A DNA stretch of 64,000 nucleotides from Terebella lapidaria (lineage: Eukaryota > Annelida > Polychaeta > Terebellida > Terebellidae), in the NCBI GenBank assembly GCA_949152475.1, contig OX424564.1, forward strand, positions 40,980,165-41,044,164. Direction: 5' to 3'. Positions 9,317 through 20,389 of this stretch are shown here, piece after piece (position 1 is the stretch's first letter; each line of letters starts with the position of its first letter). A program made the translations under genes and the position numbers. The notes under the pieces are model-generated. The model did not search any database. It was not told the DNA's origin and saw nothing but the letters and a program-made list of their open reading frames with translations.

Positions 9317-10177
9317 TATGGGCCGATAAGCTATTGTCATGGTTTCTCGTTCGTCTGGCAAATAACTTTTTTTTGCCTTGATGAATATTTCTGAAAATTT
9401 ATCAAAACATTCCTTGGGCTAATACCCTGAGACGTTTTTTTTCATTTTGTTTATTCAATCGTTTTTGCCAATTTGGCTGCCATTTTTGCCGTAAAATGAC
9501 CAATTTTGGACTTTAATGGCCTTTTTCTCCAAAACTGTCTGATCAGTTTTGAGATTTTTGTTTTAAAACATTCCCCTCATGTACCTCTATGATTTGTGTA
9601 AGTTTCGTTGCCCTTGAATCGCCGGGCTGCATATGGCCACCATCTTGATTTTTTGACGGGTCGGCAAAAAGACCCAAATCAAGTCGCTATTCGTTTTGAG
9701 CCATTTCCAGCGAAAAAAAAAAATTTTTTTTGGCCATTGAAAAATTTTTGGGACTTGGAAAATTTCACCCAATTTTTCCTTCATAATGGGAGCTGTGCCG
9801 AGTAAACTCAGAGAAAACATGGAAGATAGAGCCTAAGTATTGGCACATTCAAATGGGAAATCATATAGTGCGGTTTCAGTGAGGACCTTGAATTTGATCT
9901 TCAATGACCTTGGAAGGTCAAAAGGACCTATTTTTTGTCGAAAAAACAATGTATATTGTCTTTGGTGGCCATTTCCTCAAAATCTAATATTCTCCTTATG
10001 TACCTTTGTGATGTGTATAACTTTTGTTGCCTTTTAAATGACAGTCTGCGTGGGGCGGCCATTTTGATCTTTTTATGGGTAGGCGAAAAAAATTTTTTTG
10101 TCCCAAATCAAGTCATTATTAAGGCATTTCGGCAGAAATACCTTTATGGTTTTGTCAGAATTCTTCTTTTTTTTTTT
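9317..10177 (+). repeat. Hairpin-repeat fragments, AGCT subfamily 5' part and type 1-like body
   Basis: It begins inside the 5' hairpin (GGGCCGATAAGCT) of the AGCTTACC subfamily and continues with a body related to type 1 units: GACGGGTCGGC near 9655 and a CTTCATAATGGGAGCTG block near 9779. No 3' hairpin is present before the next unit starts at 10178. ORFs here are not conserved between copies. Confidence 0.65.
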
Positions 10178-10483
10178 AGGTTACCGGACCTTTGGTCCGA
10201 TAACCTATTGCCGTGGCGTTGCGTCCATCGTCCGTCAACAATTTTATCTTTAAAGTTTACGGGCGGATTTTTCTGAAATTTTGCACAAAAATGGCTAAAA
10301 ATATTTCGAGAGGGAGGGTAGTTTTTTTATTTTCGCATTTTTTTCAAAATGGCGGCCGTTTTCGTCGAAAAATGGTCAATTTTGGACTTTGACGGTCATT
10401 TTCTCAAAATCTTATCAGTAACTTTTTTTCTTATTGATGCATAACACTCCTCATATGTACCCCTGTGACATATCGCTGCGCTA
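10178..10483 (+). repeat. Hairpin-repeat 5' fragment (GGTTACC type)
   Basis: After a long T-run it starts with GGTTACCGGACC and the pairing arm GGTCCGATAACC, followed by a short GTCC region and the usual body. The type 2 body breaks off where a small inverted-repeat element begins at 10484. Confidence 0.75.
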
Positions 10484-10689
10484 GTGCAAGAAACCCGTAA
10501 CTCATATTTTCAAAACTTTTCAGGAGAGCAATTTTAAAGTGTTTATTTATTCTCTACAGAAGACAAAATATGATGTCAATCCAATTTTATTGCATTTGAT
10601 GGGGTTCAATGAGAGGTAATCATCAAGATCAGTAATAATCGTCAAGGTCTGCTAGTTCAATCAATTAGTGAGTTACGGGTTTCTTGCAC
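10484..10689. mobile_element. Small non-autonomous element with perfect 21-bp terminal inverted repeats
   Basis: Positions 10484-10504 (starting GTGCAAGAAACC) and 10669-10689 are perfect reverse complements. The interior is AT-rich and non-coding. It interrupts a hairpin-repeat body. The superfamily cannot be told, because no clear target duplication is visible. Confidence 0.6.
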
Positions 10690-11597
10690 AAAATTATCGA
10701 TACAATTGTTCAAAATAAAATTTTATCATCAGATTCATGCTTACACACAGTGAGTCATAAGGGATAATCAATATGACAATTTCCAAACTTTTAATGCAAA
10801 AACCAAGTAAGTTGACTTACAGGTATTCTGCTTCTCAAATGTTATGGTTTCATTGGTGCAAAATACCTGTAAGTCAAGTTACGTGTTTATAGCGCCATTC
10901 ATGTTGACCTGTCGCCATGGTCAAAAAGCCTCAGAAACTATGTTACAAGGCTATAATCATGTTTATTCAAATATCCTACACATGAAAAATTAAAAGGTCT
11001 TGCTCTGCCTTATAGGAATGGGAACCTGTAACCATGGTAACTTTAGATAAAGGTGGTACTGGTTTTTTGCACCAGCACCAATTCAGAGGGCTATCTGGCA
11101 CTGAGAGATGTGTTGCCTTGGCAACCAGACATGTATTGCAACAATGTATCTATTCAGAATGCCCATGTACCCCTTTTGGGTGATTGCTTGTGGATGTAAT
11201 ATGTCATTTGTGCAACCATGGCAACTGGCTGTATCTTATTGTGAAGCAGTTGCTATGACTTCAAAAAACTGTGAATTTGCATCTGTGTGCTGCGGAGGGT
11301 TCAAAAGACCAAACAATATAATGCTTGTTTTCCTACTACATTTGTTCCATGACTAACTAAATAATCATCATTCAATTAATAGATTTAATTTGTGGGAGGG
11401 GGAAGGGGGGATTTTTTTCAAAGTATTTTTCCCCCAGCTGAATGTACTAGTACTCATTTGCTGATAATTTCCCCATATATCTGCAATAAACATGATATCC
11501 TAGGTGATGATAAATTCGCATCAAATAAGTTGGCCTATTCTCCAAAAAAATAAACCTATAGTATATTTAGGATCCAAATCTATAGTTGTATTTAATT
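10690..11597. other. Unrecognised sequence with a 16-bp-arm hairpin at 10813-10874
   Basis: TGACTTACAGGTATT near 10813 pairs with AATACCTGTAAGTCA near 10860, giving a hairpin with about 30 bases of loop. It may be the remains of another inverted-repeat element related to the neighbouring one. No convincing gene is present. Confidence 0.4.
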
Positions 11598-12230
11598 AGG
11601 TTACCAAACCTTTGGTCCGACAACCTATTGCCGTGGCGTTGCGTCCTTCCGTCTGTCCCTCGGTCTAGCGTTAAAATTATTATCTTTAAAGTTTACACTT
11701 GAATCTTTCTGAAATTTTGCACAAAAATGCCTAAAAATAATTTGAGGAGATACTTTTTAGTTTTTGATTTTCGCACTTTTTTTCAAAATGGCAGCCATTT
11801 TTGTCGAAAAACACTCAATTTTGGACTTTGACGGTCATTTTCTCAAAAACTGTCAATCAGTTTTGAGAATTTTTTTTCAAAACATGCAAATTGGGGTGCT
11901 CTACATTGTTTATAAAGACGAAGTGCCTTGAATCACTTGAAAGGCCCAAAATCTAGGCTCAAAAGGCCCAAAACGGCCTAAATTTCAGTTTTTGGCTGTT
12001 TTCTCAAAAACTATCTGATCAGTTTTGAGATTTTTGTTTCAAAACCTGCATATTGGAGACCTTGCTATTGTGTATAAAGATGAAGTGCCTTGAGTCTCTG
12101 ACAAGGCCCATTATGTGGGCTGGAAAGGCCTAAAAAGGCTGATATTAACAAATTGCCATATCAGGCAAAAACGCTTGTATATAGGGTTTAGGTTTGTTTT
12201 ATAACCATACAGGAAGTCATATATGGTGCA
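11598..12230 (+). repeat. Degenerate hairpin-repeat (GGTTACC type)
   Basis: The 5' hairpin is mutated (GGTTACCAAACC with GGTCCGACAACC). The body is diverged, with two related modules containing ACTGTCWRATCAGTTTTGAG near 11850 and 12010. This is an older copy without a clear 3' end. Confidence 0.65.
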
Positions 12231-13783
12231 TCTTTTGGTGACATTAAGGTTGACCTCAGATGACCGAAACTCACAGGCGCCGCTACGTTTCATCACGTCG
12301 CCAACACGGCGTTCACACGGTGCATGCCGGAAAGAGTCACAGAGCCGGTGCATCCCGGATGTTTTTGACAGTCCAAAACCTCCGGGCTCGACTGAAGGTC
12401 ACCTGCGGTGCACCAATTTCAATCCCAACGTCAACACGGCGTCAACACGGTGCAGATGCCGTTCAACCCTTGTTCTACCGGCACCTATATGGGACTGTAG
12501 CTTAATGTCTCTTGTATATTTTATATGTCTGGCATATAGTGGCATATGGTGGCATATAGTGTAAAATTATTATTCCGTCTGGCACTTTTTTAATCTTCAA
12601 TGAATTTAGAAGAAATAGTAACCTGCGCTACATGGGCCGAATTTTGGTGCCGCTACCAGTATTGGTGCATACTTGCATGCTTCTATTCCTTAAATTGATA
12701 GCAATAAAGAAATGTGAGAAAAAATAATTTGTTGGTAATAATATTTTGGGACTTTGTTGGCAATAACATAAATATAAAAATTATTGTTTTATTGGCTGGT
12801 TTGAAAAGAAATAAAGGAAACAAATAGATGTGTTTGGATAATATAACTTTGGCGAACTATATAGGCGTCAGTAGCATTTGGTGTCAGTATATATGTGTGG
12901 TCTACTCTTCAATCAAACGAAAACAATGGAAAAGGAATACATTTAGAGAATATGCACCAGTGAAAAACCGCTCTTTTTCGTTTTCGTCTTTTACAAGCAT
13001 GCATGTGATTGTCACAGCACGACACATTCGGAAGGAATTTATTCATCAAAAACTCACATTTTAGATATTCTTTAAAAAGATTCTTTCCAATACAAACATG
13101 AAGGGCATACCCATGCGATGCTGGTTTGACAGATCCTTGTACCGCTCTCCAAAGCCTGCTCTCAAATGGGGCTATCACTCCAATTTCCCCCCTCCCCCAT
13201 CGCACCCCCCCCCCCCCCCACCTCTCCCACCGCTCAACCAATGACTTCTTCTTCATTCTCCACAAGTTGCCTCATTGGTCAAATCGTGGTCACGTGCCAT
13301 CCGTCTCATCTGCCAATGGTTAGCTCTCTAGCGTACGTAATATTTTTCTGCCGTTTTCGATGAAGTTTTAACATTTAATGACTGAATAACGAAAGTCAAC
13401 AAAGTAGATGATATATGCACAAATATGTTATCATAACGTGGCGAAAAAATTAAGCATGCCATTGGTAAACAAAGAATAGATTGGTGACTGCCGTCAATCA
13501 TGATCCGAGTTTTTGATCCACCTACACGGAAGCCCCTAATATATTTTCCATATACATGAAATGTATAAAGACTAATTTTAAAAATTATTTTATCATTTTA
13601 ATTTCACTCTTTTTTTATTTCATTTCTCCATTCCTCTAGAAATATGATATATGCTTGTCATATGTTATAACAGAGTTGTGTGTGCAATAAAATAAAACAA
13701 TTCCAAACCCCACAGCGTTCAATCCATATATATGCAAACGGATCCTCGAATTACAATTTAAATAGGCTAATTATCGGCGACAT
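12231..13783. other. Mostly unrecognised sequence; CG-rich patch and poly-C tract
   Basis: Positions 12270-12480 are CG-rich with repeated CAACACGGCGT words and no open frame that I recognise. A C-homopolymer lies near 13206-13220 inside a pyrimidine-rich stretch. The rest is AT-rich without recognisable genes. Confidence 0.35.
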
Positions 13784-14077
13784 GTGCCTCAGAAGTGGCA
13801 TGTGGCACCTACTCTATGGTGTCATGTAGTATACACGGTATACACGGTGATGTCCCACGACCATTTCATGATATGTACCAATTCCATGGTGATATACACG
13901 GACACAATACCAGGACCAGCACTGATCCCAAACCACCAAAGACTAACTATGAAATCATGCGCAGAAGCTTTTTGTATGACGGTCCCTGTAGGTGGTTGAA
14001 GGATCTCATCCACGTACATGATCGAGCTAATTGCATTTCCGTTATGTTCAGCCGGTGTGACCCTAACATTCACTGAC

Positions 14078-14220
14078 ACAGGTGATCCCAGCCCTCTGGG
14101 TTACAAACACGGTCTTGGGGGTCACCTGGGGTGTGTGTTCTATTTATTTTCCTTACTAAGTCATTGTGATGTATATATGCACATCCAAATAAACAACCTA
14201 CCCACCTATGTGAGCCCATA
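14078..14220 (+). repeat. Dispersed repeat 3' end, shared with 40012-40153
   Basis: ACAGGTG, CAGCCCTCTGGGTTACAA, a CACCTGGGGTGTGT block and a TGCACATC tail recur in the same order at 40012-40153, where the copy ends in an (AATAC)n tail. This looks like the 3' end of a LINE or SINE family, but no coding part is seen. Confidence 0.5.
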
Positions 14221-14489
14221 AAATTAAAACAATTCTTTATTCATGTTTTTCTGAGGGCGAATATATTAGACTTCTACAAAAAACCTGTTACAAATTAGCC
14301 CTCAGAAATTAAGGAACCTCAGAAGTTCCCTGTGAGCCTAAACTATGCAAAATTTCCCCGCTAAAACCCCAGAGCGCCTTGTGCTCGATTGCTCCGCTCG
14401 GTCCAATTTTTGCTCGCAATATCCTTTCAAAGTCCTGGCTACGGCCTGAATAGTACAGTTCAGTCGTACACTAATATATCAGTAGCAAC

Positions 14490-15438
14490 TAGAGCCGTGC
14501 GCGAGTCGAGGGTACCCGCGGGGCGGGGCGGGTGCGGGTTACCCGCATCGCATGTTGCGGGTGCGGGGCGGGTGCGGGTTGTATCTCTATGTAGCGGTGC
14601 GGGTACGGGTCGAAAAATCCATGTGCGGGTTTCTTGATAACCCGCAGCGTTGTTATGGCATGTGATATATTCGATTTCATTGAGTCCTTTTCAGATGCTA
14701 CCTGACACATGTAATTATTGCATGTTGTATAGCCTCAGATAAGCAGATGACTATTATTATCACTATGTATTGCATGTAATATTGTGTGCATTCTAATTAG
14801 TGCCTCTACCCCAACACCCACATATTGCCCAAACATATATGTCTATTAAATTACTTTCATTAGTGTGATTTCTATTGAAAGGAACAATAGTGAACTAGAA
14901 ATTAGCTTGTCAGGGGGGATTCAAACATATTCCATTTTGGAAACTACCGGGCTAATGGTGTAGTAATATCCGCATGCTGTGGTAATCCACATGTCATAGT
15001 GAGTGACTTCAAAGTACAATAGACCTGTCTGACTGTGTGTTGTGACAAAGGTGACTGGGCCACTTATACTGTGATCACATTGCCCCAGTCTATGCATACA
15101 TCTTGTAATCATCTGCTTCTGGATCTTTAGAAGTTAATAAAATATGGATCAAACTGTAGTCTACTTGTGAAGCCGTAGTGGGCTTCACTTGGATATATAT
15201 ATGAAAGATCTCTGATGTTTCACTCAGATAAAAACAGCACGGCTGAGTAAACCTCCAGTACTCTGTATATTTGTTGCGGGTTATTTGCGGGTGCGGGCTC
15301 AATCACTGCGGGGCGGGGCGGGTGCGGGTTGAACTTTGCACATGCGGGTTGGGTGCGGGCTGCCCGCAGGCTAAGGGTGCGAGTGCGGGCGGGGCGGGGG
15401 CGGGTCGGGCCACTTTTTTCGGCCCGCGCAGGGCTCTA
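14490..15438. mobile_element. Non-autonomous hAT-type DNA transposon, 949 bp
   Basis: The ends are inverted: TAGAGCCGTGCGCG at 14490-14503 and CGCGCAGGGCTCTA at 15425-15438, with one mismatch. They are flanked by a perfect 8-bp direct repeat GTAGCAAC (14482-14489 and 15439-15446), the hAT target-duplication length. Subterminal regions contain many GGGTGCGGG-like words on both sides (14517-14625 and 15275-15415), as often seen where hAT transposases bind. The AT-rich interior has no transposase. Confidence 0.88.
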
Positions 15439-15455
15439 GTAGCAACACAAACTAC

Positions 15456-15697
15456 CTGTATCCCAGTGTGCTTCCACTGCCATCTAATTCATGAGACACG
15501 GCGTCGACAACATGAACAAAATTGTGTTTGGATTGACGAAACAGGGCCATGGATCGCAAAATTCTGTTAAGTTGTCGGACACTCAAGGATATCGAATGGA
15601 ATTTAGACAAAAAATTCAAAATTTCCAAATAAGTATATCCCATGTTGAAATAATACTTGATAAGCTCGTTTCTATCGGAAAACATTGGAAATTCCAT
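15456..15697 (-). pseudogene. Exon of an integrase-core-type protein (N-terminal helix-turn-helix part), isolated
   Basis: On the minus strand an ATG in a good context (GCCATGG) at 15697 opens an 80-codon frame ending at a splice donor (TACAG then GTAGTT, exon end 15456). The protein has KYYFNMGYTYLEILNFL, then a second helix pair ending in RQLNRILRSMALFR, and then SHELDGSGSTLGYR. From memory this matches the start of a widespread animal integrase-like family whose next exon carries the DDE integrase core. I do not see that core downstream on the minus strand. The hAT element lies just 3' of the donor. It could be a transposon remnant or the first exon of a domesticated gene. Confidence 0.5.
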
Positions 15698-15819
15698 GGC
15701 TGTTCACAAAATCGGCGAGGATGCTTATTTGGTAGCTCTCTACAACACGTGGAACAGTATGCCCGATCACATGACAGATCACGTGATTGATTCTAACAAT
15801 TTTGAGCCAAAAGAAACAC

Positions 15820-16236
15820 CATTCGCGGTGAGAATATTTTCTTCGCGTAGAAAATGATTTTCTGCGCCCAGACAATGTTTTATACGCGATGGAAATAGTT
15901 TCCTTCGCGAAGAGAATATTATCTGCGCGACGATAATGTTCTCTACGCGAAGTTAATAGTTTCCTTCCCGGAGAGAATATTCTCTACGCGAAAAAAATGT
16001 TCTCTATGCGAAGAGAATGTTCTCTACGCGAAGTTAATAGTTTCCTTTGCGAAGAAATTATTTTCTACGCGAAGAAAATGTTCACTACGCGAAGAGAATG
16101 TTCTCTACGCGAAGTTAATAGTTTCCTTCGCGAAGAGAATATTTACTGCGCGGAGAGAACGTTTTCTTCGCGAATTAAATATTCTCTTCGCGTAGAAAAT
16201 GATTTACTTCGCCACAATTGTCTTCGCGAAGAGAAT
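15820..16236. repeat. Palindromic TTCGCGAA minisatellite with 81-bp higher-order period
   Basis: Blocks of about 20 bases built on YACGCGAAG and TTCGCGAAG alternate with AT-rich words such as GAGAATGTT and TTAATAGTTT. CTCTACGCGAAGTTAATAG recurs at 15941, 16022 and 16103, an exact 81-base spacing. The monomers are self-complementary and could fold into many hairpins. Confidence 0.75.
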
Positions 16237-17423
16237 TACTCGTTGAAAAAAAATGTATGGCATAAAACAGCCACCGTATTGATCTATCTTTATTTTCGTT
16301 ATTCTATCAAACATGTCGAATGGAAATTCATATAAAGAGATTTCAGTGGTGATTTTGAATTCGACCTTCAATAACCTCGGAAAATCAGTGCAGCAATTTT
16401 GGTGGGGAAAAGAAAACAGTTGTGACTTGAGATTTAACATTTCTCTGGTAATCTTTTTTAGCCCTTGCTCTAGTTTTTCACACTTGACAGTGATATATTT
16501 GGGGCAACAGAGATGATAGGGCTACGGGGGATACACCCAAGCGGTCGTAGGCGACCGGAAGCGTCTAGTTTAGTTTCCATACTTCTGAAGTTCTGAATTA
16601 CTTACCAGTCCTCGAATGGCTCATAATATCAACAAAAGCTTCCTGAATGCCAGGACAGTGATAGTCGGAGGTCAGATTGAAATAATCATCAATTCAGCAC
16701 CTTATCATGTTTTTCATTTCAAATCCGCCAATTACATTAACTTACAGTATTTTACAGCGTGATCAGTATAAGTGAGTAAAAATGTAATAGGTTGGTGAAA
16801 CCTTGGAACATTCTCCATTTTCCAATGCTTGCAATTCGGAAGTATATATATTTCTTCAGAAGATTAGGTTAAACATAATTTGATAAAAAAGAACTAAACA
16901 TTATTCATATAGTTTGTTTTCTAGTCTAGAAATACTGAATGCGGGCCTGAGTTATTTTGATCTTGAAGTTGATATTGAAGGCTGGTGAATTAAGTTTAGG
17001 TAACCACGTCATGGTCACGTCACTTAGGCCAGAAGTTTGATTGACTCCATCACAATCTCATATAAAACTAGACAATGGTAGCACTCGGGAGCAGGTGTAG
17101 ACAGAGTCTTCTGCTAAACCTCGAAAATCATGGTTGATTCTTGAATCTGAAGCAGATCGCCTGATCATGTTGCTGACAAAAATTGAGGATGATCAATCAA
17201 CCACGAGACAGCAATATTACGAATAGATGCGAATGTTTTCACAGTTTATGGCATTCAGCAGGGCATCAATAGCTGTAATCTTCTCTAAGTAATATATCCC
17301 GAAGATATACCACGAAGATATAATTGTTCATATGATCGGGCTTAGTTCATAATTATGGGCGTGGGTTCTCTCAACTGCAATGTAGGATTACTGTTCATTT
17401 GTTTGTCTCATTGTATCTACAAG
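16237..17423. other. Mostly unrecognised sequence with a degenerate hairpin-repeat 3' end
   Basis: Positions 16300-16480 resemble a diverged hairpin-repeat 3' part (TTTTTTAGCCCTTGCTCTAG at 16453). The rest shows no recognisable gene. Confidence 0.35.
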
Positions 17424-17536
17424 TATTCTCCATGATTCATTGCGATAAAGAAACTATGCATGGAGAACTAGGACAGTCCGTTCAATTCCAAACAACAACA
17501 TTTATTTCCGAAAATCAAACTACAAAGCCAATGAAG
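17424..17536 (+). CDS. Possible upstream exon of the TRPC4AP-like gene
   Basis: An acceptor-like CTACAAG precedes 17424 and a donor AAG/GTAAAT follows 17536. The frame through it is open and ends in phase 0, which is the phase needed by the next exon at 29568. The residues TTFISENQTTK weakly resemble the region just before the known human exon match, but residues expected between the two are missing, so another exon would be required. Treat this as a candidate only. Confidence 0.27.
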
Positions 17537-17565
17537 GTAAATTATTATGGGAGTGTTTTCATTTT

Positions 17566-17690
17566 AGGTTACCGGACCTTTGGTCCGATAACCTATTGCC
17601 GTGGCATTGCGTCCGTCGTCCGGCGCCCGGCGCCCGTCGTCCGTCCGTCCACAGTTTTATCATTAAAGTTTACAGGCGAATATTTCTGAA
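17566..17690 (+). repeat. Outer hairpin-repeat, 5' part, interrupted by DIRS copy C
   Basis: It has the GGTTACCGGACC hairpin, CGTCC microsatellite and the start of the body up to TTTCTGAA. The body resumes at 24070 with ATTTTGCAC exactly as in uninterrupted copies, so the DIRS element inserted here without loss or duplication. Confidence 0.85.
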
Positions 17691-17711
17691 GTTTATTTTA
17701 TACATCACCAA

Positions 17712-17881
17712 TCTAAACTACTACATGCTCCTTTTCGATCCTTTGGATCGTTCTGGATAGAAATTCGCGTACTGAAAGCAAGGCACGATCGTCTGCCTGC
17801 ATGACTCGAGCGCTCCTTTTGCCGCCAAAACCGCCGCGCATATGCGCGCGCAGCTGCGCAGAAGCTTCACTTTTCTGTCCA
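17712..17881 (+). repeat. Left inverted terminal repeat, DIRS copy C
   Basis: About 170 bases that are the inverse of 23853-24022. It is preceded by 21 bases specific to the left end (17691-17711). Confidence 0.9.
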
Positions 17882-18291
17882 CCGCCATTTTTGCTTGGCA
17901 GCTTTGGATTTTGGTTCCCGGTGAATTCGTAGAATTTAGTCTGCAAACTAGACCTTTGCGATATATTCTTACGGAATTTCACCTGCCATGTTCATAGACA
18001 TCGTTTTGTGTCTATTTGGATAAGTATTGGTCGATAGTTTGTTACTTGCTAGATCGTCAGCGATTTGTATAGCCAGTTCACCCTATTATCGTCCATCCGT
18101 CGTACTTGATAGTGTACTTGTTGTTTACATCTATCAATAGTTCTACGTTAATTTTCTACTGTATATATTTTGTAAACGTATACTGTAGTTTATATATTCG
18201 TAGTCCTCTTAGGGTTCTTTTTCAGCGCGGTCTCAGGTTTGCGTATTTTGCCCGCCCTGTTACTGTGTGTAGTTAGTTCCCTTTCGTGATC

Positions 18292-20389
18292 ATGACTTCA
18301 CAATCCTCCCTTGGTTCGGGTGCCATGGACGAACGTCCATGCCCGAAGTGTCTGGTCAATACCCTCCGAGGAGGGGAGAAACACAGTTTGTGTTTCGACT
18401 GTTTGGACCATGGCCCGGTATCTATGGAGGATTTGAGGTGTGATCTGTGCCGTTTCTGGCGTCCCTCTTCCTTCGTGCAGGCGACTGCAAAGTATTCCGA
18501 AGCCTCGTTGGCTCGTCGGAATGCTTTGAGGCTTGCGGAAGCTTCGGCTCCGCAAGTCCGCCAGTCGCCCATGGAGGTGGAGACTCCGCCTGTGACGGCA
18601 CAGATTGCGTCCGGTGTTAGCCAGCCCCTGGGGCTAACACAGGACATGGTCAACGCGGCTGTGCAATCCTTCTTTGCACAGTCGTTATCGTCCCTTCAGG
18701 GTCCCCTCCTGCCGGGTCTCTCTTCCCTGCTTGGACAGGGAGTCCCGGCCGGTTCTTCGGCTGCCCCTTCCTCGCAGGGAGAGCTTGCTCCCCCTACTGG
18801 CAAGAAGTCGAAATCTTCTAAGAAGAAGGTTTCAGTTCTTGCCAAGGCGAAAGCAGCCAAGGAACCGCACTCCACCTTCGTCGTCCCTCAGTCGGGGCCG
18901 ATCGAGGTGGAGGGGTCCGTCGTCTCTTCCCCTGGGCCTTCCAAGAAGAGGAAGCGTGCTTCCTCTAGCGCCGTGGTGCTGAGACCACATCGATTTTCGA
19001 TGTGGCTCAGGCTTCGTCCGACCTCTCGGTGGGCGACGATCAGGCTTCGGGCTTCGATCGGCGGAGCATCTTGGATGGCTCATTCGGGTCCTCGGTCTCG
19101 AGGTTCGAGGGGGAAGAGTTCCCTTTGTTTGGGGTGAGGCTCTCGATCGTTCGTGCGATCGGGAGTCTTCACTTGGCGGTCGTGCTCCTGGTCCTCGATC
19201 AGGGCACGATCGGGCGGGTGGTGCTGGGGTCGTTCCTCAGGACCACTCAAGTCCTGTGTACGCGGATGTAAGTCGCCGGACGGGCGCGATCGCTGAGCAG
19301 GCATTCCCTCGCCCGTCCTTTGATGTACCCTTGGGGTCATCGAGGTCTTTGATCGGACCTGTGAGGTCCAACGATCGGGGGGGTCGAGTGGAAGCTGATC
19401 AGGAGTCGTCCTCCTCGGAGGATGAGACTTCCGATCAGGCCGGAGGTTCTAACTTCCGGTGGGCTTTGGAGTCGGTCGCAAGGCGTATGGACTTGCCGAT
19501 CGATGCTCCAGGGCCCTCACGGGGAACCGGTAGGTTCGCGTCGGCGCCAGTTCGTCGGCCGATCCGGCTCCCTGTGGCTCCCGCGTTGGTCAAGTCCTTC
19601 GACAAGATCAACAAGGGAGTTACGGCTAAGAAGGATGTGGCTCGTACGGAGTCGACATACCCGACTAGCCGTGTTCGACCTGAGTCGATCGACACCTATC
19701 GGACTGTAGAGTCCGAGGGTGGACATCAGACTTCCGTCCCGGTCGAAGACCCTAACCTTCACCTGCTTTCCCGGAAGCAGGGTACGGTCTGGTCAGCTTA
19801 TGTGAAAAAGGCTCGCCTTTCTCACTGGCAGACGCTGTCTCATCAATTGATGGGGCAGCTCTCGTTGACGGATCACCTGACCACTTTGGTTCAGGAGTTT
19901 GTGGACGAGGCGGATCTGGAGGAGGGGAGTCGCGCCAACATTCATGCAGCACTCGGCGTCTTGGCCGGAGTGGTCCATGCTGCTGAGCGTGACAGTGCGC
20001 ACCTGGGCGCACAATTGGATCTCACCATGCGTGATGCCGATCTCCGTCTGCTTGACGTGTCCGCTACGGACGTCGCTGAGCTACGTGGGAGGCCGCTTTT
20101 CTCAGGCTATACCTACGCCAACCTCTCTCGATCGGATATTTCCGTCATGCGGGAACATCTCCGGGATGAGGCTATGGCCAAGGCTTTGCTTGGGAAGTCG
20201 GCGGGGTCTGGGACAGGCAAGAAGACCAAGGGTCAGAAGCCTGCCCAACCTCAGGCACCACATGCACCCGCTTCTGCGCAGCCGCCCTTTCGGGGGGCGC
20301 AGCCTCCCTCTCCTCAGGGGGATGGCAAGCGTGGAGGCAAAGGGGGTGGACGCTTCAAGGGCAAAGGGAAATCTTCTGGTAAGAAGTGA
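18292..20389 (+). pseudogene. Gag-like ORF of DIRS copy C, frameshifted
   Basis: It begins as in copy A and is open until a one-base deletion at about 18966-18968 (CTCTAGCG where copy A has CTCTAAGCG). A second one-base deletion lies in the G-run at about 19131. From about 19256 the original reading is open again to the stop at 20389. The total loss is two bases, so no full product is made. Confidence 0.88.

Noticed and set aside
12270..12500. Short ORFs in a CG-rich patch
   Set aside because: Two overlapping frames of similar length, no recognisable protein, and a boundary with repeat sequence.
16605..16645. Possible minus-strand micro-exon with a donor CTG/GTAAGT and codons EAFVDIMSHSRT
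   Set aside because: Only about 37 bases after the nearest acceptor, with a stop just upstream and no partner exon; too weak to call.
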